A stretch of DNA of 20,937 nucleotides from an uncultured Faecalibacterium sp. (GCA_934518555.1 CAKSXW010000031.1:1-20937), one strand, 5' to 3'. Positions 6,714 through 16,720 are shown, counted from the stretch's first letter. A program made the numbers and translations. Notes: generated by a model from the sequence alone, not told the origin.

Positions 6714-9017
6714 ATGAGCATTTGGGAACGGATGGGTCTTGGCGGTGGATACAGGGGCTTTTCACAGGAGGCAGGGCGGCTGCTGCAGCAGGCTGTGGAG
6801 CTGGCAGGGAACTTAGGCTGCCAAAAGGCAGATACGGCCCACCTGCTGCTGGCCATGCTCCAGCAGGAAGGGGGCGGCCCGGCCCGGTTTCTGGCAGGCA
6901 AGCAGGTGTCGGAGCTGGCAGTGCGGCGGCAGCTGTCAGAGGACCGTCAGGGCCCCCAGCAGCATCTGGACCGCCATGCCATGGCCCCGGACCTGCGGCG
7001 CACCATGGATTATGCTTTGATCGGGGCCCAGAACGCCCATGTGCCCCGGGCAGAGCCGGAGCACTTGCTCTGCGCCATGCTGGAGGACGACGGCTGTGCC
7101 GCCGGGGTGCTGCTGGCCTCCATGGGGGTGCAGCTCACTGAGGCGGTGCGGGAGTGCCGCCAGCTGTCAGGGCAGCTTTTGTTCCCGGCCCAGCCCCGGG
7201 TGGTGTCCAGTATGCCCAGGACCGGGCGTGCCAGCGATAAATATTGCCGGGACCTGACCCGAAGGGCCCTGGATGGAGAGCTGGACCCGGTGTTCTGCCG
7301 GGATGCAGAACTGGACCGGATGGTGGAGATCCTCTGCCGCCGCCAGAAAAACAACCCCTGCCTGGTGGGGGAGCCTGGGGTGGGCAAGACCGCCCTGGCA
7401 GAGGGTCTGGCCCAGCGCATGGCCCAGGGCCGGGTGCCCAAGGGGCTGAAGGGCCGCCGTCTGCTGGCCCTGGACATGGCCAGCCTGGTGGCAGGTACCA
7501 AGTATCGGGGGGATTTTGAGGAGCGGTTCAAGAACCTGCTGGAGGAGCTGACCCGGGAGGGCACGGCTATTTTGTTTGTGGACGAGTTCCACACCATCGT
7601 AGGGGCCGGGGCCGCTGAGGGGGCCATTGATGCCGCCAGCATCTTGAAACCGGTACTGGCCCGGGGAGAAATGCAGATCATCGGGGCCACCACCAACCAG
7701 GAGTTCCGCACCCACATCCAAAAGGATGCGGCCCTGGAACGCCGCTTTGGCCGGGTGCAGGTGGAGGAGCCTACCCCGGCCCGGGCCCTGGAGATCCTGC
7801 AGGGCCTGGCCCCTCGCTACGAGCGGTACCACCAGGTGACCCTGCCCCCGGACACCCTCCAGGCGGCAGTGGAGCTGGCAGTGCGGTACCTGCCGGGGCG
7901 GTGCCTGCCGGACAAGGCCATCGACCTGGTGGACGAGGCCTGCGCCGCTGCCCGGATCCGGGCGGAACAGCAGCAGGACCCTCACCCGGTGCTGACCCAA
8001 CAGGACATTGCCCGGGTGGTGGCCCAGGCCAGCGGCGTGCCTGCCCAACGGGTAGGGGAGCAGGAACGGGAACGGCTGGATAAACTGGAAAGCCGCCTGA
8101 ATGAGGAGATCCTGGGCCAGCAACGGGCTGTGGCCGCCGTGGCAGGGGCCATCCGCCGCAGCCGCACCGGGCTGGGGGAGCCGGGGAGGCCCATGGGGGC
8201 TATGCTGTTCCTGGGGCCCACAGGGGTAGGCAAGACTGCCCTGGCCAAGGCTCTGGCAGAAAGCTGGTTTGGCAGCGAAAAGGCCCTGCTGAAGTTTGAT
8301 ATGTCGGAGTATCAGGAGCAGCACACCGCCGCCCGTCTGCTGGGGGCACCGCCGGGCTACCTGGGCCATGACGAGGGCGGCCAGCTCACCGAGGCGGTGC
8401 GCCGTCGGCCCTACAGCGTGGTGCTCTTTGACGAGATCGAAAAGGCCCACCCGGACATCCAGAACATCCTGCTGCAGATCCTGGAGGACGGCAGCCTTAC
8501 CGATGCCATGGGCCGCAAGGCGGATTTCCGCAACACCATCGTGCTGCTCACCTCCAACCTGGGGGCCCGGTTCCTGGCAGGCCAGTCAGCCCCCTTGGGC
8601 TTTGCTGCCGGGGCCGATGCAGTGTTTGAAAAGCAGGCCGCCCAGGCGGTGGAAGAAGCCAAAAAGTGGTTCCGGCCGGAGCTGGTGGGGCGGCTGGACG
8701 AGCTGATCGTGTTCCGCCCCCTGAGCCAGGAGAGCCTGTGCTCCATTGCGGAAAAGATGCTCTGCGGCCTGGAGGACCGGGCCGCCCGGGGCGGCTACCG
8801 TCTGCGGCATACGCCCCGGGTAGGGGCAGTGCTGGCCGCCAAGGCCCGGTCGGCCTACGGGGCCCGGGAACTGCGCCGGGCGGTGGACCGGGCAGTGGAA
8901 CAGGCCCTGGCAGACCAGATCGCTGCAGGCACCGCCTGTGCCGGGCAGAGCTGGACGGCAGACTGCACCGCTGAGGGCAGGGTGGTGCTGCGGCAGGATG
9001 AAACGGCCACCTTGTAA
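6714..9017 (+). CDS. Clp-family AAA+ unfoldase (ClpA/ClpC-like), without a middle domain
   Basis: A 767-residue Hsp100 ATPase that should unfold substrates, probably for ClpP. Two Clp-N repeats occupy about 15-145. The first AAA+ module has Walker A GEPGVGKT (219-226), Walker B with D290-E291 and LERRFGR as arginine finger. The second has GPTGVGKT (501-508), Walker B D573-E574 and the D2 small domain. The linker between modules is short, lacking both the ClpB coiled-coil propeller and the ClpC UVR-type M domain. The tripeptide LGF (628-630) sits where ClpA/ClpC/ClpX carry the ClpP-docking loop, which favours a protease partner over ClpB-type disaggregation. AAGGAG (6701-6706) fixes the ATG at 6714; an in-frame TTG at 6687 lacks a site. 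It stands alone, with no ctsR or mcsAB beside it. Confidence 0.9.
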   Translation: MSIWERMGLGGGYRGFSQEAGRLLQQAVELAGNLGCQKADTAHLLLAMLQQEGGGPARFLAGKQVSELAVRRQLSEDRQGPQQHLDRHAMAPDLRRTMDYALIGAQNAHVPRAEPEHLLCAMLEDDGCAAGVLLASMGVQLTEAVRECRQLSGQLLFPAQPRVVSSMPRTGRASDKYCRDLTRRALDGELDPVFCRDAELDRMVEILCRRQKNNPCLVGEPGVGKTALAEGLAQRMAQGRVPKGLKGRRLLALDMASLVAGTKYRGDFEERFKNLLEELTREGTAILFVDEFHTIVGAGAAEGAIDAASILKPVLARGEMQIIGATTNQEFRTHIQKDAALERRFGRVQVEEPTPARALEILQGLAPRYERYHQVTLPPDTLQAAVELAVRYLPGRCLPDKAIDLVDEACAAARIRAEQQQDPHPVLTQQDIARVVAQASGVPAQRVGEQERERLDKLESRLNEEILGQQRAVAAVAGAIRRSRTGLGEPGRPMGAMLFLGPTGVGKTALAKALAESWFGSEKALLKFDMSEYQEQHTAARLLGAPPGYLGHDEGGQLTEAVRRRPYSVVLFDEIEKAHPDIQNILLQILEDGSLTDAMGRKADFRNTIVLLTSNLGARFLAGQSAPLGFAAGADAVFEKQAAQAVEEAKKWFRPELVGRLDELIVFRPLSQESLCSIAEKMLCGLEDRAARGGYRLRHTPRVGAVLAAKARSAYGARELRRAVDRAVEQALADQIAAGTACAGQSWTADCTAEGRVVLRQDETATL

Positions 9018-9024
9018 ATTCTCC

Positions 9025-9053
9025 TTGCATCCTGGAGCGTTTTCGTCTATCAT
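9025..9053 (+). promoter_or_regulatory. Sigma-A promoter of the lipid kinase gene
   Basis: TTGCAT (9025-9030), 17-bp spacer, TATCAT (9048-9053). It lies just after the Clp ATPase stop (9017). No intrinsic terminator is visible between the two genes, so readthrough from the Clp gene may also contribute. Confidence 0.55.
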
Positions 9054-9089
9054 AAGAGGGACGATATCGCTCATCAGGAAGGAGACCCC

Positions 9090-10067
9090 ATGCACACGTT
9101 ATTCCTTTTGAACCCCGCCGCCGGTAAGACCGACTGCACCCGGCAGCTGCCGGAGCAGATCCGGGCCGCTGCCGCCCGGGCAGGCCTTGCCCCGGAGGAC
9201 TATACCATCCGGATCACCTCCCACGCCGGCCATGCCCGGGAGCTGGCCCGGGCTGCTGCCCAGACCGGGGAGCCTGTGCGGATCTTTACCGCCGGCGGTG
9301 ACGGCACCTTCAACGAAGCCCTTACGGGGGTCTACGGCTTTCCCAACGCCGCAGTAGGCTGCCTGCCCTACGGTAGCGGCAACGATTTTTTGCGGACCTT
9401 TGGCACCCGGGAAGAGTTTCTGGACCTGGACGCCCAGCTGGCCGGGGGAGAAGTGCCCATTGACCTGATGCAGACCAACCTGGGCCTTTCTGCCACCATC
9501 TGCGCCGCCGGGCTGGATGCCCAGGTAGCCTACGGCATCCCCAAGTTCCGGCGGATCCCCTTGTGCGGCGGTGAGGTGTCCTACCTGCTCTCCATCGTAG
9601 AGCAGCTGTGCGGCCACATTGGCCGCCGGGTGGAGTACACCATTGACGACGAGGTCCTGACGGTGGACTGCCTTATGTGTGCCATCTGCAATGGCCGTGC
9701 CTATGGCGGCGGCTTCTGCGCCGGGCCTGAGGCACAGCCCGACGACGGCTGGCTGGATGTGTTCATCGTCCGCAAGGTGAGCCGCCTCACCATTGCCAAG
9801 CTGCTGAGCCTCTACAAAAAGGGTCGCCACTTCCAGAACGGCAAGCTGACGGCGGCGGCAGAGCCTTACTTTATCTATCGCCGGGCCAAAAAGGTGGGCC
9901 TGCGGGCCGCCGACGGCCGGGGCCCCATCATCGCCACTGCCGACGGCGAGTGTGTGCCCTGCCAGCAGGTCAGCGTAGAGGTGCAGCCCTTGGCAGGCCG
10001 GGTGCTGCTGCCGGAACCGGCCTACCGTCGGTTCGTGGCCCAAAGGGCCCTGCAAAAGGCGGATTGA
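9090..10067 (+). CDS. Diacylglycerol/lipid kinase family protein (YegS/BmrU/DgkB type)
   Basis: A 325-residue soluble lipid kinase expected to phosphorylate diacylglycerol or a related lipid at the membrane, recycling it into phosphatidate. The family pattern is clear: N-terminal strand LFLLNPAAGK (4-13), nucleotide-binding GGDGT (69-73) in the context TAGGDGTFNEAL, then the LPYGSGNDFLRTFG segment, with a C-terminal beta domain ending around residue 310. AAGGAG (9079-9084) lies 5 bases before the ATG at 9090. It has its own promoter and terminator, so it is probably monocistronic. The exact lipid (diacylglycerol, phosphatidylglycerol, undecaprenol) cannot be read from the sequence. Confidence 0.88.
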   Translation: MHTLFLLNPAAGKTDCTRQLPEQIRAAAARAGLAPEDYTIRITSHAGHARELARAAAQTGEPVRIFTAGGDGTFNEALTGVYGFPNAAVGCLPYGSGNDFLRTFGTREEFLDLDAQLAGGEVPIDLMQTNLGLSATICAAGLDAQVAYGIPKFRRIPLCGGEVSYLLSIVEQLCGHIGRRVEYTIDDEVLTVDCLMCAICNGRAYGGGFCAGPEAQPDDGWLDVFIVRKVSRLTIAKLLSLYKKGRHFQNGKLTAAAEPYFIYRRAKKVGLRAADGRGPIIATADGECVPCQQVSVEVQPLAGRVLLPEPAYRRFVAQRALQKAD

Positions 10068-10083
10068 CCTGGCTGCAAGCCAG

Positions 10084-10125
10084 AAAAGAGAGGACTTTTT
10101 CTCCGGAAAAGGTGCTCTCTTTTTT
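10084..10125 (+). terminator. Intrinsic terminator after the lipid kinase gene
   Basis: AAAAGAGAG (10084-10092) pairs with CTCTCTTTT (10115-10123). After one mismatch the stem continues with 10094-10100 pairing 10107-10113, capped by CTCCGG. A T-run extends to 10125. It starts 16 bases after the stop codon. Confidence 0.88.
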
Positions 10126-10186
10126 CGTGGTGCAGTCCCTTTTTGCTCTCGTCATAAATTCTTAACAAAAAGAAGCAAAAAAGGTC

Positions 10187-10215
10187 TTGATTTTTCTCGG
10201 CAAGGTGAGTACAAT
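10187..10215 (+). promoter_or_regulatory. Sigma-A promoter of groES-groEL
   Basis: TTGATT (10187-10192), 17-bp spacer, TACAAT (10210-10215). The predicted start near 10222 falls inside the CIRCE operator, the classical arrangement for HrcA repression. Confidence 0.85.
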
Positions 10216-10219
10216 ACTC

Positions 10220-10246
10220 TTAGCACTCAGAGAAAAGGAGTGCTAA
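10220..10246 (+). promoter_or_regulatory. CIRCE operator (HrcA binding site)
   Basis: TTAGCACTC (10220-10228), nine-base spacer, GAGTGCTAA (10238-10246): an exact match to the CIRCE consensus. It overlaps the transcription start of groES-groEL, so the operon should be repressed by HrcA and induced by heat or unfolded protein. hrcA itself is not in the window. Confidence 0.97.
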
Positions 10247-10328
10247 ACAACCGGACGGGCAGGCAAGACCCCCGGCCGGACCCAACAAAGTTTCAAATTT
10301 ATTTTATATCTATAGGAGGGCAAGAACT

Positions 10329-10616
10329 ATGAAGATCATTCCTCTTGCAGACCGTGTTGTTATCAAGACCGTAGAGGTTGAGGAGACCACCAAGGGCGGC
10401 CTGATCCTCACCGGCAGCGCAAAGGAGAAGCCCCAGGTGGCTCAGGTCATCGCTGTGGGCCCCGGCGGCGTCGTGGACGGCAAGGAAGTCAAGATGACCG
10501 TTAAGGTGGGCGATAAGGTGCTCACCAGCAAGTACTCCGGCACCGAGGTCAAGGTGGACGGCGAGGAGTGCACCATCGTCCGCCAGAGCGACATCCTGGC
10601 TGTTGTGGAAGACTAA
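10329..10616 (+). CDS. groES: Co-chaperonin GroES (Hsp10)
   Basis: A 95-residue co-chaperonin that caps GroEL in the cytoplasm. It begins [13 protein letters not shown], has the mobile loop [19 protein letters not shown] with the GroEL-contacting hydrophobic tripeptide (LIL), and ends with the typical [19 protein letters not shown] (10314-10320) lies 8 bases before the ATG. It is first in the operon, 47 bases ahead of groEL, and is controlled by the CIRCE-overlapped promoter. Length and sequence are entirely typical. Confidence 0.98.
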   Translation: MKIIPLADRVVIKTVEVEETTKGGLILTGSAKEKPQVAQVIAVGPGGVVDGKEVKMTVKVGDKVLTSKYSGTEVKVDGEECTIVRQSDILAVVED

Positions 10617-10660
10617 GTTCTTTCCCTCTCAAGTAAGACTGATTCACGAAGGAGCGATAG

Positions 10661-12298
<1,638 letters not shown>

Positions 12299-12330
12299 TC
12301 ACTGCCTAAAAACTGCATCATAGCGTAACA

Positions 12331-12364
12331 AAGCGGCACCTGCTGAAAGGCAGGTGCCGCTTTT
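12331..12364 (+). terminator. Intrinsic terminator of groES-groEL
   Basis: A perfect 13-bp stem, AAGCGGCACCTGC (12331-12343) with GCAGGTGCCGCTT (12350-12362), has the loop TGAAAG and a T-run to 12364. It lies 32 bases after the groEL stop. Confidence 0.92.
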
Positions 12365-12436
12365 GCGCTTTCTCGGAACCTGCGTCGGCATAAAACCCAC
12401 CGTGCCTGCCCACTCTACCGGAAAGGGGGCGGTGCT

Positions 12437-14059
12437 GTGTCGGGCAAACGGGTGTTGGCCTTATACGGGGCATTGCTGTTTTGCTTTGCCGGGGTGCTGT
12501 GTCGGCTGTTCTGGCTGGCCGGGCGGCAGGACTACGCTGCCAGGGCCAAAGCCCAAAGCACTGTGACGCTGGAACTGCCCCCTCAGCGTGGCAACTTTTA
12601 CGACTGCCAGGGTCTGCCTCTTACAGGCCTGGAGGACCGCTGGCTAGCCCTTTGCTTTCCGGGGCAGGGAAACTACGCCCGGCTGTACGCCTATGCCGAC
12701 GCCGACGGTCAGGGGCTGCTGTACCGCAGCCGCAGCCAGGCGGCTCCCTTTTTGGTGGAGCTGGGGCAGGACTGCTCCGGCCAGGGGGTCCCTTGCTATA
12801 GGGTGCCCCGGCGGTATGCCCGGGTGCCCCTGTGCACCCATCTGCTGGGATATCTGGACAGCACAGGCCAGGGAGCTTCAGGGCTGGAAAAGGCCCTGGA
12901 GCCCCTGTTGGCAGGCACCGGGGCCCAGGATATCCTGGTGTGCCCGGTAACGGCCCGGGGCACCCTCCGGGCCGGGCAGGCGGTGGAACGGGTCCGGAAA
13001 GACAGCGGAGCGGTGGACGTGCAGTTGACCCTCTCCCGGTCGGTGCAGCGAGCAGCCGAAGCGGTGGCTGCCCAGGAAATGCAGCGAGGCTGCATCCTGG
13101 TATTGGACACCGCCACAGCGGCCCTGCGAGCCTGTGTCAGCCTGCCGGGCTATGACCCGGAAAACCTGGCCGCCAGCCTGGAGACCCCGGACAGCCCCTT
13201 TTTGAACCGGGCCCTCCAGAGCTACGCAGTGGGGTCGGTGTTCAAGCCGGTGCTGGCGGCAGCGGCCCTGGAGGCCGGGCTGGCCCCGGTGCATCAATGC
13301 ACCGGAGCGGTGGTGGTGGACGGTCAGGTGTTCCGCTGTGCCGGTGGGGTGCCCCACGGCCAGGTAGACCTGGCCGATGCCCTGGCCCGGAGCTGCAACG
13401 GCTGCTTTATTCGGCTGGGGCAGCAGCTGGGGGCCCAGACCTTGTGCAAGCTGGCAGGGGAGATGGGCTTTGGGCAGCCGGTGTGGCTGGCAGAGGGGCT
13501 GTGGGCCCACGGTGGCACTCTGCCGGGGCCGGAGGAACTGGCCCAGAGCGGTCAGCTGGCAAACTTCAGCTTCGGTCAGGGGCGGCTGCTGGCATCTCCC
13601 TTGCAGGTGGCAGCCATGATGAACACCATTGCCAACGGCGGCGTGTACCGTGCCCCCTATGTGCTGGAACGCACCCTGGAGCAGTCCACAGGCCGGGAGC
13701 AGACCGCCTTCCCGAAGCCCCAGGCCCGGCAGGTGCTGGGGCCCCGGACCGCCGCTGCCCTGAGAGCCATGCTGGAGCAGACCGTGACCCAGGGCACCGC
13801 CAAGGACGCCGACGGCCTGGTGGGTGGGGCAGGGGGTAAGACCGGCACCGCCCAGACCGGACAGTTCACCCCGGAGGGGGTGGAGACCAAGAACCTGTGG
13901 TTTGCCGGGTTCTACCCGGCCCACAGCCCTCGGTACACCATTGTGGTGCTGCAGGATGGCTGTGTGGAGGCAGAACAGTCCAGTGCGGCAGTGTTTGCCC
14001 GGCTGTGCAGGGTCCTGTATTGGCTGGATGAAAAAGCTGCGGACGAAACCGGGGAATAA
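12437..14059 (+). CDS. Class B penicillin-binding protein (transpeptidase, FtsI/PBP2 family)
   Basis: A 540-residue membrane-anchored D,D-transpeptidase that cross-links peptidoglycan outside the membrane. One N-terminal transmembrane segment (about 5-27) is followed by the class B pedestal motif PQRGNFYDCQGLPLTG (compare RGxIxDRxGxxLA). The transpeptidase domain has SVFK (S267 nucleophile, K270), SCN (319-321) and KTGTAQ (468-473). Start is GTG at 12437, preceded by AAAGGGGG (12422-12429). It lacks PASTA repeats, and the N-terminal pedestal is short for a divisome FtsI. No SEDS polymerase (FtsW/RodA) is next to it, although many class B PBPs sit beside one. No clear promoter is visible after the groEL terminator. 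Division, elongation or an accessory role cannot be separated from the sequence. Confidence 0.88.
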   Translation: MSGKRVLALYGALLFCFAGVLCRLFWLAGRQDYAARAKAQSTVTLELPPQRGNFYDCQGLPLTGLEDRWLALCFPGQGNYARLYAYADADGQGLLYRSRSQAAPFLVELGQDCSGQGVPCYRVPRRYARVPLCTHLLGYLDSTGQGASGLEKALEPLLAGTGAQDILVCPVTARGTLRAGQAVERVRKDSGAVDVQLTLSRSVQRAAEAVAAQEMQRGCILVLDTATAALRACVSLPGYDPENLAASLETPDSPFLNRALQSYAVGSVFKPVLAAAALEAGLAPVHQCTGAVVVDGQVFRCAGGVPHGQVDLADALARSCNGCFIRLGQQLGAQTLCKLAGEMGFGQPVWLAEGLWAHGGTLPGPEELAQSGQLANFSFGQGRLLASPLQVAAMMNTIANGGVYRAPYVLERTLEQSTGREQTAFPKPQARQVLGPRTAAALRAMLEQTVTQGTAKDADGLVGGAGGKTGTAQTGQFTPEGVETKNLWFAGFYPAHSPRYTIVVLQDGCVEAEQSSAAVFARLCRVLYWLDEKAADETGE

Positions 14060-14062
14060 TGC

Positions 14063-14091
14063 TTGCATTTTTGCAGATGGTATGATACTAT
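14063..14091 (+). promoter_or_regulatory. Sigma-A promoter of secG
   Basis: TTGCAT (14063-14068), 17-bp spacer, TACTAT (14086-14091), starting 4 bases after the PBP stop. No terminator is visible between the PBP gene and this promoter. Confidence 0.5.
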
Positions 14092-14148
14092 ATAGTCGTA
14101 TTTTTGCGTGGTTTTCATACAATTACAATAAAAGGAGCGTTTCAATCC

Positions 14149-14400
14149 ATGTCTGTTATCGAAATTGTTGGCGGTGCTATCCTTCTGGTGGCTTCGCTGG
14201 TCATCATTTTCCTCACTCTCATGCAGCACACCCACGGCCAGGGCCTTTCCGGTGCCATCAATGGCAGCGCAGGTGGTGCAAACAACGCCCGGCTGACCCC
14301 GGCAGACCAGATGCTGGCCAAGGTGACCCGCATTGCAGGCATCGTCTTTTTTGTGGTGGCGATCCTGGCTTGCCTGTTTACCGGCCGTCTGGCAGGTTGA
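14149..14400 (+). CDS. secG: Preprotein translocase subunit SecG
   Basis: An 83-residue inner-membrane protein that assists SecYE/SecA protein export. Two transmembrane helices (about 3-25 and 62-79) flank the conserved cytoplasmic loop with GQGLSGAI and a glycine/asparagine-rich stretch, as in SecG. The ATG at 14149 is preferred to the upstream in-frame ATG at 14104 because SecG proteins begin right before the first helix and AAAGGAG (14131-14137) precedes it; that site is 11 bases away, slightly long. It is followed by a terminator and then rnr, a pairing common in Firmicutes. Confidence 0.93.
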   Translation: MSVIEIVGGAILLVASLVIIFLTLMQHTHGQGLSGAINGSAGGANNARLTPADQMLAKVTRIAGIVFFVVAILACLFTGRLAG

Positions 14401-14410
14401 TGGACCCACG

Positions 14411-14439
14411 CAGCCCCGTGATCAGACGGGGCTGTTTTT
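14411..14439 (+). terminator. Intrinsic terminator between secG and rnr
   Basis: CAGCCCCGT (14411-14419) and ACGGGGCTG (14426-14434) form a 9-bp stem with loop GATCAG, followed by TTTTT (14435-14439). No strong promoter is visible between here and rnr, so rnr may depend on readthrough or an unrecognised promoter. Confidence 0.88.
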
Positions 14440-14471
14440 CTGTGTAAAAATCCAGGCGTAAAAAAGGTGTG

Positions 14472-14535
14472 GGCACCCGCTGATTCGGGGTGCCGCAGCA
14501 GGGTGGGCCCAGTGCCCGGAACCGGCAGGGCTGCG
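14472..14535 (+). promoter_or_regulatory. GC-rich structured leader of rnr
   Basis: GGCACCC (14472-14478) pairs with GGGTGCC (14488-14494). A longer-range stem pairs 14494-14499 (CGCAGC) with 14530-14535 (GCTGCG) around an inner GGGC/GCCC hairpin (14505-14517). The region ends about 40 bases before the start codon. It could affect RNA stability or translation; no known element is recognised. Confidence 0.35.
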
Positions 14536-14577
14536 CCCGACGGAGGCGGCAGCCAGGAAGAGCAAGGAGTAAAAAAT

Positions 14578-16698
14578 ATGGCAATGCGTGATAAAATTGA
14601 GCATGCGATCCAGAACCAGCCGTGTACGGTAAAGGATCTGAAGTCCAAGTTTGGCGGAGACCGCAGCTCCGACCGCAAGGTGATGGAAGCGTTGGACCAG
14701 CTGGTCCACGAGGCAGTGATCTGCCAGCGGCAGGGGGTCTTTTTCACCGTCCGTTCCGGCCGTGCGGATAAGGCCCTGCTGTGCAAGGTGGTCAAGCTGG
14801 GCAAGAACTTTGCCTTTGTAATGCTGGAGGACGGCACCAGCGATATCTTTATCCCGGGCCGCTTTACCCGTGGTGCCATGCCCGGGGATATGGTGCTGGT
14901 GGAAAAATTTGCACGTCCCCGGGTAGAGGGCAGCGACGAGGGCGAGATCCTGGCAGTGCTGGAAGAAAAGAACGCCCTGGTGGGCACCGCCCGCCGCATG
15001 GAGGGCACCCTGAAGTTCGTGCCCGACGACTGCCCGGCCATCTCCATGCGGATGATGCGTGACTGCGAAGGCGGTGCTAAGGACGGCGACAAGGTGGCCG
15101 TGGAGATCCTGCAGCGTGGCAACCGCCAGGAGGATCACCGGGTAGGTGTGGCCATGCGGTTTGGCAGTTCCGACGAGGCCAAGCGCTGCGCCAAGGCCCT
15201 GCTGTACGCCCAGGATATCCGCGGCCGCTTCCCGGATAAGGTCCGGGAGGAGGCCAAGAAGCTGGAGAATGCCCAGGTGTCGGAGGCAGACTGCCAGGGC
15301 CGCATGGACCTGCGTGCCCTGCCCATCTTCACCATCGACAGTGCCGAGACCAAGGACATCGACGATGCTGTCAGCCTCACCAAGACCCCGGAGGGGGGCT
15401 TTGAGCTGGGAGTTCATATTGCCGACGTTTCCAACTACGTCAAGCCCGGCAGCGAGCTGGACAACGAGGCCTTTAACCGTGCCACCAGCGTGTACTACGC
15501 CGACCAGGTGGTGCCCATGCTGCCCAAGCAGCTGTCCAACGGCATCTGCAGCCTCAACGAGGGGGTGCTGCGGCTGGCCTTCTCCTGCCTGATGCGGCTG
15601 GACAAAGAGGGCAACCTGGTGGATTACCGCTTTGTCAAGTCCATCATCCGCAGCCGGGTCAAGGGCGTCTACGCCGAGATCAACGCCCTGCTGGCCGGCA
15701 ATGCCGACGACGAGCTGAAGGGCAAGTACCATGAGGTGATGGACCAGCTGCCTGCCATGAAGGAGCTGTACAGCCACCGTGCCCGTCTGCGGAAGGAACG
15801 GGGCTGCATGGACATCGAGAGCGGAGAAGTAAAGCTGATCCTGGACGAGGACGGCCACTGCATCGACGTGAAAAAGCGCACCTCCGGCCTCAGCGAGTCC
15901 ATGATCGAGGAGTTCATGCTGCTGGCCAACCAGTGCGCCGCCCACTTTGCCCGGGTCAAGCAGATCCCCTTTGTGTACCGTGTCCACGAGGAGCCCAACG
16001 CTGAAAAGCTGGAGCGTCTCCACACCCTGCTGCAGGCCTGCGGCATCAACGACCACTTTGCAAAGGAAGTGCCTACCCCCAAGGAGCTCAGCGCCATCCT
16101 GGAAGGGGTCCGTGGCACCGCCTACGAGCAGATCATCAACACCGGGATGCTGCGCTGTATGTCCAAGGCCGTGTACGAGGACCAGCCCAAGGGCCACTAC
16201 GGCCTGGTGCTGAAGGACTACGCCCACTTTACCAGCCCCATCCGCCGCTACCCGGACCTGGCCATCCATCGCATCATGACGGCACAGCTCAAGGGCACCG
16301 ATAAGGAGACCATGATCCTGCGCTACAGCGAGTTTGCAGAAAAGGCCAGCAAGCAGTCCAGCGAGCGTGAGGTCATTGCCATGCAGATCGAGCGGAAGGC
16401 CGAGGATTGCTACAAGGCCGAGTATGCACGCCGCCACCTGGGCGAGTGCTACGAGGGCCGCATCTCCGGCGTGACCCAGCGTGGCCTGTTCATTGAGTTG
16501 GAAAACGGCGTGGAGGGCTTTGTGCCTGCCTCCAGCCTGACGGCTACCGGCACCATGCTCACCGAGGGCGTGCGGCTGTCGGACCCGGTCTCCGGCAAGA
16601 ACTGGAGCCTGGGCGATACCATGATGATCACCATCGTTCGTGCCGACGTGAACCTGGGCAAGATCGACTTTGAGGTGGCTCCTGCCACCCAGAAGTGA
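14578..16698 (+). CDS. rnr: Ribonuclease R
   Basis: A 706-residue processive 3'-5' exoribonuclease that degrades structured RNA. Domain order is typical: N-terminal winged-helix segment (1-60), cold-shock/OB domains (about 65-185), RNB catalytic domain (about 240-570) and C-terminal S1 domain (about 622-700, GECYEGRISGVTQRGLFIEL). The catalytic aspartates lie in FTIDSAETKDIDDA (D254, D260, D262, D263), matching the D201/D207/D209/D210 spacing of RNase II, and SPIRRYPDLAIHR is present. AAGGAG (14564-14569) fixes the ATG at 14578; the longer in-frame extension upstream has a low-complexity composition and no site. smpB, often next to rnr, is absent: a terminator follows directly. Confidence 0.96.
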   Translation: MAMRDKIEHAIQNQPCTVKDLKSKFGGDRSSDRKVMEALDQLVHEAVICQRQGVFFTVRSGRADKALLCKVVKLGKNFAFVMLEDGTSDIFIPGRFTRGAMPGDMVLVEKFARPRVEGSDEGEILAVLEEKNALVGTARRMEGTLKFVPDDCPAISMRMMRDCEGGAKDGDKVAVEILQRGNRQEDHRVGVAMRFGSSDEAKRCAKALLYAQDIRGRFPDKVREEAKKLENAQVSEADCQGRMDLRALPIFTIDSAETKDIDDAVSLTKTPEGGFELGVHIADVSNYVKPGSELDNEAFNRATSVYYADQVVPMLPKQLSNGICSLNEGVLRLAFSCLMRLDKEGNLVDYRFVKSIIRSRVKGVYAEINALLAGNADDELKGKYHEVMDQLPAMKELYSHRARLRKERGCMDIESGEVKLILDEDGHCIDVKKRTSGLSESMIEEFMLLANQCAAHFARVKQIPFVYRVHEEPNAEKLERLHTLLQACGINDHFAKEVPTPKELSAILEGVRGTAYEQIINTGMLRCMSKAVYEDQPKGHYGLVLKDYAHFTSPIRRYPDLAIHRIMTAQLKGTDKETMILRYSEFAEKASKQSSEREVIAMQIERKAEDCYKAEYARRHLGECYEGRISGVTQRGLFIELENGVEGFVPASSLTATGTMLTEGVRLSDPVSGKNWSLGDTMMITIVRADVNLGKIDFEVAPATQK

Positions 16699-16720
16699 TC
16701 CTGCGGAATATAGAACCTCA

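Noticed and set aside
14104..14148. N-terminal extension of SecG by 15 residues
   Set aside because: It has no ribosome-binding site, lies just after the promoter, and would put a polar tail before the first membrane helix, which SecG lacks.
14467..14577. N-terminal extension of RNase R by 37 residues
   Set aside because: The extra residues are G/P/R-rich and unlike RNase R; the AAGGAG at 14564-14569 serves the ATG at 14578.
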